Origin: a bacterium
Lineage (GTDB): Bacteria > Babelota > Babeliae > Babelales > UBA12409
DNA length: 64,000 nt
Assembly (NCBI GenBank): GCA_018660415.1
Contig: JABJKG010000013.1
Coordinates: forward strand, 65,874-129,873
Reading direction: 5' to 3'
Shown here: in pieces, positions 26,766 to 35,099 of the stretch
Layout of the letters: every line of letters begins with the position of its first letter
Numbering within the stretch: the first letter of the stretch is position 1
Program-made: the position numbers and the translations under genes
Notes under the pieces: model-generated
The model's database searches: none
The model's input: only the letters and a program-made list of their open reading frames with translations
What the model was told of the DNA's origin: nothing

Positions 26766-29252
26766 TTAGCGTTTCTTTTGTGCTCTACGTTGTGCCCTAT
26801 TGAGGGATTGAGGGTCGTTAGCACTTTCTGTTGGGCCACCAACATTCATTTGTTCGAGTTCTTTTTCTCGTTGTTTTTCTACTTCTTGTTTATTGAAGTT
26901 TTCAATATTCATGTGGAAGATGGTATGAATAATTTCCCATATGATATTACTCATCATATCTTGGAACATAATGAATGCTTCGCGTTTATATTCAATGAGT
27001 GGGTTTTTTTGGCCATAGCCGCGAAGTCCAATACCTTCTTTAAGGTGATCGACATTGAGCATGTGTTGTTTCCAAGCCTTATCAATAGCATCTAAGATAA
27101 CCCAACGTTCAGCATCATCAACAAGCTCGGGGTTGAGTTGTTTACGATACAGATCGTATTGAGTAATAATGAATTTAACCAAGTCGCTTTGGAAGCTGTC
27201 TGAGTTTGATGTTCGTAACTCAGCTTGATTAAATAGGTCTACTGGCATGTGGGTTAACTGAGAGAGCGACTTAATAACTTGTTGTGCTATTTCTGGAGTC
27301 ATTTGTCGTTTAGGACATTCTTTTTCCATTATGTTTTGCACACAACGTGAGATCATGTCTTGGATGTGTCCATGAATGTTATCAGCAGAATCGAGCACTT
27401 CTTTTCTGAACTGGTAAATAACTGTTCGGTGTTGATTAAGAACGTCATCATATTCAAGAAGTTGTTTTCGAGTTTCAAAGTTTTGTTTTTCAACTTTTTC
27501 TTGAGCTCGAGCAATTGTTTTAGAAACTGCACGTGATTCAATTTCTTCGTCTTCGGTCATTCCGAGTCGTTGCATTCTGTTTTTAAGTTGTTCTCCACCA
27601 AATATACGGATGAGTTCATCTTCAAGTGATAGGTAGAATCGAGATTCACCTTGGTCGCCTTGACGTCCAGATCGTCCACGTAGCTGGTTATCAATACGAC
27701 GACTTTCGTGTCGCTCTGTTCCAAGGATGTAAAGCCCGCCCATGTCCTTAGATTCTTGATTCAGCTTGATATCAGTACCACGGCCAGCCATGTTGGTTGC
27801 GATAGTAATTCGTCCTGGTTGTCCAGCATATTCAACAATATCAGCTTCGCGTTCATGCTGTTTGGCGTTAAGAACTTCGTGAGGAATTCCGCTTCGAGTA
27901 AGCACTTTACTGATTAATTCAGATGTTTCAATTGCAACGGTGCCAATTAGTACTGGTTGCTTTTTTTCGAATCTCGCTTTCACATCTTCTGCAATAGCGC
28001 GGTATTTAGCATCTTTTGTCAGATAAATAAGATCCGATTTGTCATCACGAATCATGGGCTTATGAGTTGGAACACTTACAACATCAAGCTTATAAATTTT
28101 ATGGAATTCTTCAGCTTCAGTCGTTGCGGTTCCGGTCATACCTGCAAGTTTTTCATACAGACGGAAATAATTTTGAAGTGTGATTGATGCTAGAGTTTGG
28201 CTTTCCTTTTCAATAATGGCGCCTTCTTTAGCCTCTAAGGCTTGGTGGAGCCCATCACTGTATCGACGGCCACTTAGTATCCGTCCAGTAAATTCATCAA
28301 CAATAAGAACCTTGCCATCACGTACCACATAATCGACATCAATACGGAATAATGCATTAGCTTTTAATGCCTGCGTGATGTGGTGAAGGAGCTTTAAGTT
28401 ATCGACAGCGTAGAGGTTGTCAATCTTCAGTGCTGATTCGACTTTATCATTACCAGATTCAGTTAGTTGTACCGATCGGGCTTTTTCATCGACCTCAAAA
28501 TCTTCTTCTTTTTTTAATTTTTTAATTACTTTGTCGGCAACAAGGTAGAGTTCGCTTTCCTCATCAGTTGATCCAGAAATAATCAATGGTGTTCGTGCTT
28601 CATCAATTAAGATGGAGTCAATTTCATCGACGATTGCATAGTTGAGTGGTCGCTGCACATAATCTTCAAGTCGGAATTTCATGTTATCACGTAGATAATC
28701 AAAGCCAAGTTCATTGTTCGTAGCATAAAGAATATCTGCCTTGTAAGCTTCTTTTCTTTCTCCGTCATTCATGTCGTGTTGTAGTATTGCAAGGCTGAGT
28801 CCGAGAAAGTTATAGACAGGAGCATTCCATTCAGCATCACGACGCGCAAGATAGTCATTAACGGTTACCAATTGAACCCCTTTGCCGGTTAAGGCGTTGA
28901 GGTAGAGTGGTAGTACTGCGGTTAAGGTTTTACCTTCACCGGTTTTCATTTCAGCAATCTTGCCCTGGTGGAGTATGATACCACCTACAAGCTGTACATC
29001 ATATGGTCGCATACCAAGCTTACGCTTGCATGCTTCGCGACATACTGCGAACGCTTCGGGTAGGATATCATCGAGGGTTTTCCCCTCGCTTAACTGTTGT
29101 CGAAACTCATTGGTCTTGTTGGCTAGATCTTCATCAGAAAGAGCACTAATTGTTGGTTCCAAGGAATTTATAGTGTCGACAATAGGGTTGAGTCGTTTAA
29201 GTTCTCTCAGGTTGGCAGAGCCAAAAACCTTGGTGAGCAGGTTGGTTATCAT
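26766..29252 (-). CDS. secA: Preprotein translocase ATPase SecA
   Basis: Motor of Sec-dependent export. 828 residues, with Walker A MKTGEGKT (102-109), the DEID box in VDEIDSILIDEARTPLI, the preprotein cross-linking domain, the second nucleotide fold (IATNMAGRGTDIKL), RGRSGRQGD, and the helical wing/scaffold to the C-terminus. The end is short and basic (NRAQRRAQKKR) and lacks the Cys-rich zinc motif that binds SecB in many bacteria. Given the number of exported proteins here, a full Sec pathway is expected. Promoter elements TTTACA and TAAACT 18 bases apart lie in the leader, over a dyad. Confidence 0.97.
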   Translation of the reverse strand: MITNLLTKVFGSANLRELKRLNPIVDTINSLEPTISALSDEDLANKTNEFRQQLSEGKTLDDILPEAFAVCREACKRKLGMRPYDVQLVGGIILHQGKIAEMKTGEGKTLTAVLPLYLNALTGKGVQLVTVNDYLARRDAEWNAPVYNFLGLSLAILQHDMNDGERKEAYKADILYATNNELGFDYLRDNMKFRLEDYVQRPLNYAIVDEIDSILIDEARTPLIISGSTDEESELYLVADKVIKKLKKEEDFEVDEKARSVQLTESGNDKVESALKIDNLYAVDNLKLLHHITQALKANALFRIDVDYVVRDGKVLIVDEFTGRILSGRRYSDGLHQALEAKEGAIIEKESQTLASITLQNYFRLYEKLAGMTGTATTEAEEFHKIYKLDVVSVPTHKPMIRDDKSDLIYLTKDAKYRAIAEDVKARFEKKQPVLIGTVAIETSELISKVLTRSGIPHEVLNAKQHEREADIVEYAGQPGRITIATNMAGRGTDIKLNQESKDMGGLYILGTERHESRRIDNQLRGRSGRQGDQGESRFYLSLEDELIRIFGGEQLKNRMQRLGMTEDEEIESRAVSKTIARAQEKVEKQNFETRKQLLEYDDVLNQHRTVIYQFRKEVLDSADNIHGHIQDMISRCVQNIMEKECPKRQMTPEIAQQVIKSLSQLTHMPVDLFNQAELRTSNSDSFQSDLVKFIITQYDLYRKQLNPELVDDAERWVILDAIDKAWKQHMLNVDHLKEGIGLRGYGQKNPLIEYKREAFIMFQDMMSNIIWEIIHTIFHMNIENFNKQEVEKQREKELEQMNVGGPTESANDPQSLNRAQRRAQKKR

Positions 29253-29296
29253 TAAAAATTCCCTAGAAATTCGATCGTTAAATTTATATCTTTTTA

Positions 29297-29323
29297 CGGT
29301 AGTTGTGAGTTTAGTAACTACGG
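29297..29323 (-). promoter_or_regulatory. Inverted repeat over the secA promoter region
   Basis: CGGTAGTT (29297-29304) and AACTACGG (29316-29323) form a 7-of-8 dyad with an 11-base centre, overlapping a candidate -10 (TAAACT on the minus strand) about 50 bases upstream of secA. It could be an operator or a leader hairpin. Confidence 0.35.
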
Positions 29324-29365
29324 TATCTCATTGTAAACAAAATGTACCTATATAATAGCTTTAAA

Positions 29366-30046
29366 CTAGTATAAACAAACTATCGATACTTGGCGAGTTT
29401 GAGCTTCTGGGAGGCGCCGGTACGAGCAGAATTCCGTGTTACAAATAGTACAGTCGTTTTGGGAGGTATCCACCTGCTCCTGGGATATGCCAAAAGACTC
29501 TAATAACTGTAGGTTATAGCCGGGGAGATCAAAATAAACATCACCTTTTTGAATAATTCGGGTCTTAGTCGCAATTTTCTGATGAGGTAGGTTATTTATA
29601 AATTCAGAATTGACCTTATAGCAGCATGCTTGCGCTGATGGGCCAAAGAATATCTGGAGATCTTTTGCCTGGGAGTTATAGGCACGTTGCATGTGCAGGA
29701 TGGTCTTGAGGGCTATTTCTTGTACGGTACCTCGCCAGCCGGCATGGGCTATCCCGCATGCTTGATTTGTAGGGTCGTAAAACACGATTGGCAAACAGTC
29801 CGCTGTAAGAACCCCAATTCCTATGTTTTTTTCCTGGGTTATGAGGTAATCACCGTCTTGAGTCAGGCAGGCGTCTAGTTGCTCGATATTGTCTTGTGCT
29901 ACCTGAAATCCATGGTTGCCATGAACCTGGTGCTGAAGAATAACAGTAGAAAAGTCCTGATAGGAGCAGTGTTTGGACTTGATGTCAGATGGTGTAATGG
30001 CTGTTGATTGGTCTCCGAAAAAAACATGAAAGCTCTTTTTTGGCAT
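29366..30046 (-). CDS. pgeF: PgeF/YfiH-family polyphenol oxidase-like purine nucleosidase
   Basis: 226 residues of the multicopper polyphenol oxidase (laccase domain) family, DUF152. Zinc-site residues are seen in LQHQVHG, LTADCLPI and GIAHAGWRGT, and the end has the family's Cys-rich CTICNTEFCSYRR. Members act as purine nucleoside phosphorylases/adenosine deaminases or remove mis-incorporated L-Ser from peptidoglycan precursors. The ATG at 30046 is preferred because the frame upstream reads through a tRNA gene. The start lies at the T-run of that tRNA's terminator; GGGG of the hairpin is 7 bases upstream and may serve as the ribosome site. Confidence 0.88.
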   Translation of the reverse strand: MPKKSFHVFFGDQSTAITPSDIKSKHCSYQDFSTVILQHQVHGNHGFQVAQDNIEQLDACLTQDGDYLITQEKNIGIGVLTADCLPIVFYDPTNQACGIAHAGWRGTVQEIALKTILHMQRAYNSQAKDLQIFFGPSAQACCYKVNSEFINNLPHQKIATKTRIIQKGDVYFDLPGYNLQLLESFGISQEQVDTSQNDCTICNTEFCSYRRLPEAQTRQVSIVCLY

Positions 30047-30068
30047 AAAAAAACCCCAAAGTTTTGGG
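30047..30068 (-). terminator. Terminator of the initiator tRNA, abutting the pgeF start
   Basis: On the minus strand CCCAA-AACT-TTGGG is followed by a further G and seven Ts, the last of which touches the pgeF ATG. It lies 28 bases after the CCA end of the tRNA. Confidence 0.7.
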
Positions 30069-30096
30069 AGTGTTAACGAATCAATGGGAGAAAAAT

Positions 30097-30173
<77 letters not shown>

Positions 30174-30185
30174 TCTTCCTTATTA

Positions 30186-30214
30186 ATTATGTGCTTTAAA
30201 TAGGGCCTTGTCAA
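30186..30214 (-). promoter_or_regulatory. Promoter of the initiator tRNA
   Basis: Minus strand TTGACA (30209-30214), 17-base spacer, CATAAT (30186-30191), placing the start of transcription a few bases before the tRNA 5' end at 30173. Confidence 0.75.
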
Positions 30215-30327
30215 ATAATATCTGGGTTAAGACGGAATAAAAAATTCGAATGGTTATTTTAGTGGAAGTTTTAATAGAAATAAACTATATTGGAGTACGT
30301 GTTTAACAGTATTGATTAAGGACTTTT

Positions 30328-30846
30328 ATGAGAAAAAACATGCTAGTTTTATGGTTTGCGGGGCTGCTTTTGTGTTCAGCTGTCCATGCTGGGAGAAGGT
30401 TTACCCTTGAAGACCAAGAGCTTATTCGTTTGATGTCTCAGTCTCCTGTGTCGACAAGGTCAGAATCACCACGCCCGTTAAGTGCTGGCGTTTGCGATGA
30501 GGTGAGGCGGTCATCTAAGACGCTGAGCTTGGCTGAATATGCATTGGGCATTAATGGAAGGGACGACAAGGCTACTGAGGACTATCTGTCTGAGAGGGAA
30601 GAGTCTACCCAAAGAGCAAGTAGTAGTGGAGTAGATGAGCTACAGGGTCTTGCGGAACGATCCTTTCAGAGAAAGCGAAATGTAAAGAAAAAAGAAGAGG
30701 CGGATACTGTCCGTAATGAGGAACGAAGACGGGAGGCTGTTTTAGAGCTTCATCGAGCTACAGAGGCAAACCCTTTGCTTGGTTGGTCGTTCTTGGCATT
30801 AAGGTGGTGTCCTTGTTTTGGTAGTATGCAGGAGTCTGGTGATTGA
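30328..30846 (+). CDS. Exported protein of unknown function
   Basis: 172 residues. Signal peptide MRKNMLVLWFAGLLLCSAVHA-G, then a polar, Ser/Arg/Glu-rich chain with a helical basic stretch (SFQRKRNVKKKEE) and a hydrophobic patch near the end with Trp and two Cys (LGWSFLALRWCPCFG). The first mature residues (LEDQELIRLM) are helix-forming. A single gene after the divergent tRNA promoter region. Not recognised. Confidence 0.65.
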   Translation: MRKNMLVLWFAGLLLCSAVHAGRRFTLEDQELIRLMSQSPVSTRSESPRPLSAGVCDEVRRSSKTLSLAEYALGINGRDDKATEDYLSEREESTQRASSSGVDELQGLAERSFQRKRNVKKKEEADTVRNEERRREAVLELHRATEANPLLGWSFLALRWCPCFGSMQESGD

Positions 30847-30989
30847 TTAACTAGATATGTTTATGCGGCTTTAGTGTTTTTATATTGCGTTTTCGGTTGT
30901 GTGATGGCTATGACAAAAAGCTCGACCAATGCCATAGAGATTGGTAGGTTGCACCTTAGAGGTTTTCATTAACTATTAAGGAGTGACGA

Positions 30990-31379
30990 ATGATAATTGG
31001 GTTAGCGCTATTTGGTATTGTATTATGTTTATACGGGTTTGCTATTGAGCAGCAGATTCGAAAAAACTCTCGATATAAGCCGGTTTGTGATATTTCAGAT
31101 TCTATTTCTTGTTCCAAAGCGATCAAGAGTGCTTATGGTAAAATGCTTGGAGTTCCTAACACCCTGCTGGGAATTTGTTTTTATCTAGTATTGATGTTTT
31201 TACAATATTTTCATCTCTATGCATTTGTTTTTTATTTAGCACTTTTAGGTGCAATTGTTACTATTTTCTTTGCATTTATTTTATATGCACGCATTAAAAC
31301 CTTGTGTGTGCTGTGTACAATTGCCTACATCGTAAACTTTCTATTGTTATATTTAAGTTACCATCAGTATCTGGGGTAA
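30990..31379 (+). CDS. Vitamin K epoxide reductase (VKOR) family membrane protein
   Basis: 129 residues with four predicted transmembrane helices. It has the loop cysteines Cys33 and Cys41 (PVCDISDSISCSK) and the redox CxxC pair Cys106/Cys109 (LCVLC). Bacterial VKOR replaces DsbB: it passes electrons from a periplasmic DsbA-like thiol oxidase to quinone and so drives disulfide formation. It is the single-domain form, without the thioredoxin domain fused in many bacteria, so its partner must be elsewhere. AAGGAG lies before the ATG, and the DoxX gene follows 4 bases later. Confidence 0.88.
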   Translation: MIIGLALFGIVLCLYGFAIEQQIRKNSRYKPVCDISDSISCSKAIKSAYGKMLGVPNTLLGICFYLVLMFLQYFHLYAFVFYLALLGAIVTIFFAFILYARIKTLCVLCTIAYIVNFLLLYLSYHQYLG

Positions 31380-31383
31380 AACT

Positions 31384-31806
31384 ATGAAACAAGTTATTTT
31401 TTCCAACAATGAAAATCTCAAATCCTTTGGATTGTTTTTGATACGTATTGGATTGGGAGCTATTTTTATTTATCATGGATGGCCAAAAGTTATAGGTGGT
31501 GTAGATCAGTGGCATTGGCTTGGGTTACAAATGAGCCATGTCGGCATTACATTCATGCCAGCCTTTTGGGGGTTGCTAGCAGCGTTGATAGAGTTTCTTG
31601 GCGGTATTTGTTTGGTGCTTGGTCTAGGGACTCGCTTTTGGGCATTTCTATTGGCATGCGTAATGTTTGTAGCGTTTGCTATGCATTATAAAACTGGTGA
31701 TGCATGGGTAGCACAGTCGCACCCTCTTTCGCTGTGTGTGGTTTTTATTGGCCTGATGATTGCTGGTAGTGGCATGTTTGCAGTAGATAGGTTTTTTAGA
31801 GAGTAA
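31384..31806 (+). CDS. DoxX-family membrane protein
   Basis: 140 residues with four transmembrane helices and the family's start (LGLFLIRIGLGAIFIYHGWPKV-like) and Gly-rich second helix (ALIEFLGGICLVLGLGTRF). DoxX proteins are quinone- or thiol-linked membrane proteins with loosely defined roles, some tied to oxidative stress. Four bases after the VKOR gene, they look like a two-gene redox unit. The exact reaction is unknown. Confidence 0.85.
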   Translation: MKQVIFSNNENLKSFGLFLIRIGLGAIFIYHGWPKVIGGVDQWHWLGLQMSHVGITFMPAFWGLLAALIEFLGGICLVLGLGTRFWAFLLACVMFVAFAMHYKTGDAWVAQSHPLSLCVVFIGLMIAGSGMFAVDRFFRE

Positions 31807-31872
31807 AAGGTTCAAGAAAACAATCATAAATCTATAATGAAAGCTTCATTTTTAAAGCTTAATTCTGTCTGT

Positions 31873-31900
31873 TTGAAAATCGACAATAATTCGCTAAGAT
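31873..31900 (+). promoter_or_regulatory. Candidate promoter of the gad operon
   Basis: TTGAAA (31873-31878), 16-base spacer, TAAGAT (31895-31900), 32 bases before the transporter ATG, which is preceded by AAGGAG. Confidence 0.5.
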
Positions 31901-31931
31901 GGGATTAGGTATTTTTTAAAAAGGAGTAGTA

Positions 31932-33479
31932 ATGATTAAAAAAGCCGCAGCAAACAAACGTTTGTTGAGTGTCTTTACGCTCGCAATGATCAATGTCGCG
32001 ATTGTTGCTAGTTTACGTGTTTTACCCATGATGGGCAAAGAGGGATTGCATTCGATATTCTTCTTTGTAGTGGCAGCGATTGTATTCTTTATTCCAACAG
32101 CACTGGTTTCTGCAGAGCTGGCAACAGGCTGGCCTAAAACAGGCGGTGTGTATGTTTGGGTTAAGGAAGGAATCGGTTCTCGTTGGGGATTTCTGGCCAT
32201 TTGGCTTCAGTGGATCCAAAATGTGATTTGGTATCCAACCGTTCTTTCATTTACAGCAGCAACGTTTGCATATGTATTTCAGCCAGACCTGGCTAAAAAC
32301 AACTGGTATATGATTGGAGTAATTCTGGGAGTGTATTGGGCTGCAACATTTGCAAACTTCTTGGGGCTTCGGTTATCAAGTTGGATTAGCAAGATTGGTG
32401 CAATTTTTGGGACTATCTTACCAGCCTTACTTATTATTGGTCTTGGTGTCGCATGGTTCTTTTTGGGCAGGCCTTCGTTAATTGAGTTTAGTTGGGATCA
32501 CTTGATACCTGATTTTACCGATATTAGACAGATCGTTTTTCTTGCGGGTGTGTTTCTTACATTTGCAGGGATGGAAGTTTCGGCAGTGCACGCACAAGAA
32601 GTTGAAAACCCGCAACGTGATTTTCCTAGAGCTATCTTGCTAGCAACCTTGATAATTTTGTTTATTTTTATCTTTGGTTCATTGGCAGTTTCTGTTGTGG
32701 TACCAGTCAAAGATATTAGCTTAGTTGCTGGTGTTATGCAGGCGTTTACTGACTTTTTTAAGGCCTATAATATTGCATGGTTAATTCCCGTTATTGCAAT
32801 TTTTGTGGTGGTGGGAGCTATTGGGCAAGTGAGTTCGTGGATTGTTGGTCCAAGTCGTGGTCTTTATGCGGTTGGTTGTAATGGCGATTTGCCACGGTTT
32901 TTTCAGCATACAAATAGCCATGGGGTTGCTACTCATATTTTATGGATTCAAGCGTTAATTGTAACCGCCCTTTCATTAGTGTTTTTACTTATGCCAGACG
33001 TGAGTAGTTCGTACTGGATTTTGACAGCACTAACAGCACAGCTCTATTTGATTATGTATATATTTATGTTTGCATCTGCAATCAGATTACGGTACAGCCA
33101 GCCGAACGTGGTTCGAGCTTATAGGATTCCATGCGGTAACTTTGGTATGTGGGTTGTAGCTGGGTTAGGTATTTTGGGTTCATTGTTTGCGATTTTTATT
33201 GGTTTTTTTCCGCCATCACAATTGGCGACAGGGAGTATTATGTTTTACGAAATCTTTTTAGTTTCAGGAATAGTTATTTTTTGTGGTTTACCATTACTTA
33301 TTTTTGCTTTAAGACGACCATCATGGGTAGCTGGAAAACAAAAACAGCCAGCTAAAAGAGTTGCTATGAAAAAAAAGCCAGCGGCTAAGAAACCAGCTTC
33401 CAAGAAGCCTGCGGCAAAAAAGCCAGCGGCTAAAAAGAAGGTTGTTAAGAAAAAGCCTGTAGTTAAAAAAGGGAAGTAA
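31932..33479 (+). CDS. APC-family amino acid antiporter, GadC-like, with Lys/Ala-rich tail
   Basis: 515 residues. About 12 transmembrane helices with the APC signature region (FFIPTALVSAELATGWPKTGG) and the conserved helix 6 segment LAGVFLTFAGMEVSAVHAQEV. The first 470 residues fit the glutamate:GABA antiporter branch. The last 40 or so residues are Lys/Ala/Pro repeats (AAKKPA units), resembling histone H1 tails. The next gene is a glutamate decarboxylase starting at the very next base (TAA ATG), so the pair probably forms the acid-resistance or GABA-shunt module: glutamate in, GABA out, one proton consumed. Confidence 0.87.
   Translation: MIKKAAANKRLLSVFTLAMINVAIVASLRVLPMMGKEGLHSIFFFVVAAIVFFIPTALVSAELATGWPKTGGVYVWVKEGIGSRWGFLAIWLQWIQNVIWYPTVLSFTAATFAYVFQPDLAKNNWYMIGVILGVYWAATFANFLGLRLSSWISKIGAIFGTILPALLIIGLGVAWFFLGRPSLIEFSWDHLIPDFTDIRQIVFLAGVFLTFAGMEVSAVHAQEVENPQRDFPRAILLATLIILFIFIFGSLAVSVVVPVKDISLVAGVMQAFTDFFKAYNIAWLIPVIAIFVVVGAIGQVSSWIVGPSRGLYAVGCNGDLPRFFQHTNSHGVATHILWIQALIVTALSLVFLLMPDVSSSYWILTALTAQLYLIMYIFMFASAIRLRYSQPNVVRAYRIPCGNFGMWVVAGLGILGSLFAIFIGFFPPSQLATGSIMFYEIFLVSGIVIFCGLPLLIFALRRPSWVAGKQKQPAKRVAMKKKPAAKKPASKKPAAKKPAAKKKVVKKKPVVKKGK
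33366..33476 (+). repeat. Lys/Ala/Pro repeat tail of the antiporter
   Basis: Near-repeats of 15-21 bases encode AAKKPA/ASKKPA units, finishing as VVKKKPVVKKGK. The repeats are imperfect at DNA level. Confidence 0.7.
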
Positions 33480-34889
33480 ATGTTAGCGAAAAAAGAAAAT
33501 TTAAAAAAGATGCCTAAGGAGGAGCAGTTTATTGCTTCGACTTATAGTTCTCGATATTTTTCTATGCCAGTCAACAAGTATAAGATGGCTAAAGACTCAA
33601 TGCCTGCTCGCGCCGCATACCAACTGATTCATGACGAGCTTAACTTGGATGGGAACCCTGATCTTAACCTTGCTACATTTGTAACTACTTGGATGGAGCC
33701 TGAAGCGCGTAAGCTTATAGAAGAGACATTGAATAAGAATTTTATTGATCATGATGAATATCCACAAACGATGGTAATTCATAATCGTGTGGTTAATATG
33801 CTTGCACGTCTTTTTAATTCACCCGATGAAGCAGACTCGGTTGGAACTTGTACTATCGGGTCTTCTGAGGCTATTATGCTTGGATTGTTGGCACATAAAT
33901 GGAACTGGAAAAAGCGTCGACAAGATGAAGGCAAGCCGTTTGATAAGCCGAACATAGTTTTTAGTGCCGATGTGCACGTGTGTTGGGATAAGTTTGCAAG
34001 ATACTTTGATGTGGAAGCACGCATTGTTCCAATGACGCCAGATGATTTAGTATTAACAGCAAAAAAAGCAAAGCCATTGATTGATGAGAACACCATCTGT
34101 GTTGGTGCGATTTTGGGAACGACGTTTACTGGGCAAGCTGATCCAGTAAAAGAGCTCAACACGATGCTTTTGAAAATAAAAAAAGAAAAAGGATGGGATA
34201 TTCCTATCCATGTTGATGGTGCTAGTGGTGGATTTATTGCTCCATTTGTTCATCCCCAACTTGAATGGGATTTTAGGCTTGAACAGGTTAAATCAATTAA
34301 TGTTTCGGGTCATAAGTATGGATTAGTTTATCCCGGTATCGGTTGGCTTGTTTTCCGTGAATCCAAAGACTTGCCAGAGGATTTGATTTTTAAAGTTAAC
34401 TATCTGGGTGGCGAGATGCCGACATACACATTGAATTTTTCTCGGAATAGTTCAATGATCATTGCTCAGTATTATAATCTTTTACGCTTAGGTACTAGTG
34501 GCTATAAAGAGATAATGGAGAATTCTTTAGAGAACGCTCGTTACTTGGCCAAAAAATTAAAAGCTACTGGCAACTTTAGAATTATTAATGATTGTAAAGT
34601 GTTTCCGATTGTTGCAATGGCGCTTAAGAAAGACTCAAAGATCGACATCTTTGACCTGTCTGCAAAAGTACGGGAGCGTGGCTGGATTATTGCAGCGTAT
34701 ACGTTACCACCCAATGCAGAGAGCGTGGCAATCATGCGTGTTGTTGTAAAAGAGAACTTTAGTCGTGACATGGCTGATCTTTTAATGAACGATATCCAAG
34801 TTGCATGCAAAGAACTTGAAGATGGCGGAAAAAAAGTAGCCAAGAAGAAAAAAGAAAAAAAGCCTGAGAAAAAAAACATTATTTGTTAA
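33480..34889 (+). CDS. gadB: Glutamate decarboxylase (PLP-dependent)
   Basis: Converts glutamate to GABA and CO2, taking up a proton. 469 residues, the length of E. coli GadA/B. Seen are the start [19 protein letters not shown], cofactor-site residues [11 protein letters not shown] (126-136) and HVDGASGGF (244-252), and the PLP lysine Lys279 in NVSGHKYG. The C-terminus ends in a Lys-rich run ([16 protein letters not shown]), replacing the usual GadB pH-sensing tail. It starts at the base after the antiporter stop; a hairpin terminator follows 8 bases after its stop. Confidence 0.94.
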   Translation: MLAKKENLKKMPKEEQFIASTYSSRYFSMPVNKYKMAKDSMPARAAYQLIHDELNLDGNPDLNLATFVTTWMEPEARKLIEETLNKNFIDHDEYPQTMVIHNRVVNMLARLFNSPDEADSVGTCTIGSSEAIMLGLLAHKWNWKKRRQDEGKPFDKPNIVFSADVHVCWDKFARYFDVEARIVPMTPDDLVLTAKKAKPLIDENTICVGAILGTTFTGQADPVKELNTMLLKIKKEKGWDIPIHVDGASGGFIAPFVHPQLEWDFRLEQVKSINVSGHKYGLVYPGIGWLVFRESKDLPEDLIFKVNYLGGEMPTYTLNFSRNSSMIIAQYYNLLRLGTSGYKEIMENSLENARYLAKKLKATGNFRIINDCKVFPIVAMALKKDSKIDIFDLSAKVRERGWIIAAYTLPPNAESVAIMRVVVKENFSRDMADLLMNDIQVACKELEDGGKKVAKKKKEKKPEKKNIIC

Positions 34890-34897
34890 AATGTTAG

Positions 34898-34943
34898 CAA
34901 AGCGAGTAAGCCTTTATTTAAGAACTTACTCGCTTTGTTTTGT
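34898..34943 (+). terminator. Terminator of the gad operon
   Basis: CAAAGCGAGTAAG (34898-34910) and CTTACTCGCTTTG (34925-34937) pair perfectly over 13 bases, with a 14-base loop and TTTTG after. Confidence 0.85.
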
Positions 34944-34970
34944 AAACTATTTTGTTTCCTTCTTTGTAAT

Positions 34971-34999
34971 TTGGAAATACAAAAAAATTCCGCTAAACT
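34971..34999 (+). promoter_or_regulatory. Candidate promoter of the 1021-residue exported protein
   Basis: TTGGAA (34971-34976), 17-base spacer, TAAACT (34994-34999), leaving an untranslated leader of roughly 95 bases. Confidence 0.5.
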
Positions 35000-35099
35000 A
35001 TGGTAAAGATTCCAGCTCGATACTAGTACCCTTTTATATGGATGGTAGTATTGCACTCGAAAATCACGTTCAGAAAATTCGTTTCAAGGGAAAATTACT

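Noticed and set aside
31837-31853. Terminator after the DoxX gene
   Set aside because: ATGAA-AGC-TTCAT has only a 5-bp AT-rich stem and is too weak to call.
33779-34162. Antisense frame within gadB
   Set aside because: Long stop-free stretches opposite a coding gene are expected; no start signal or family match.
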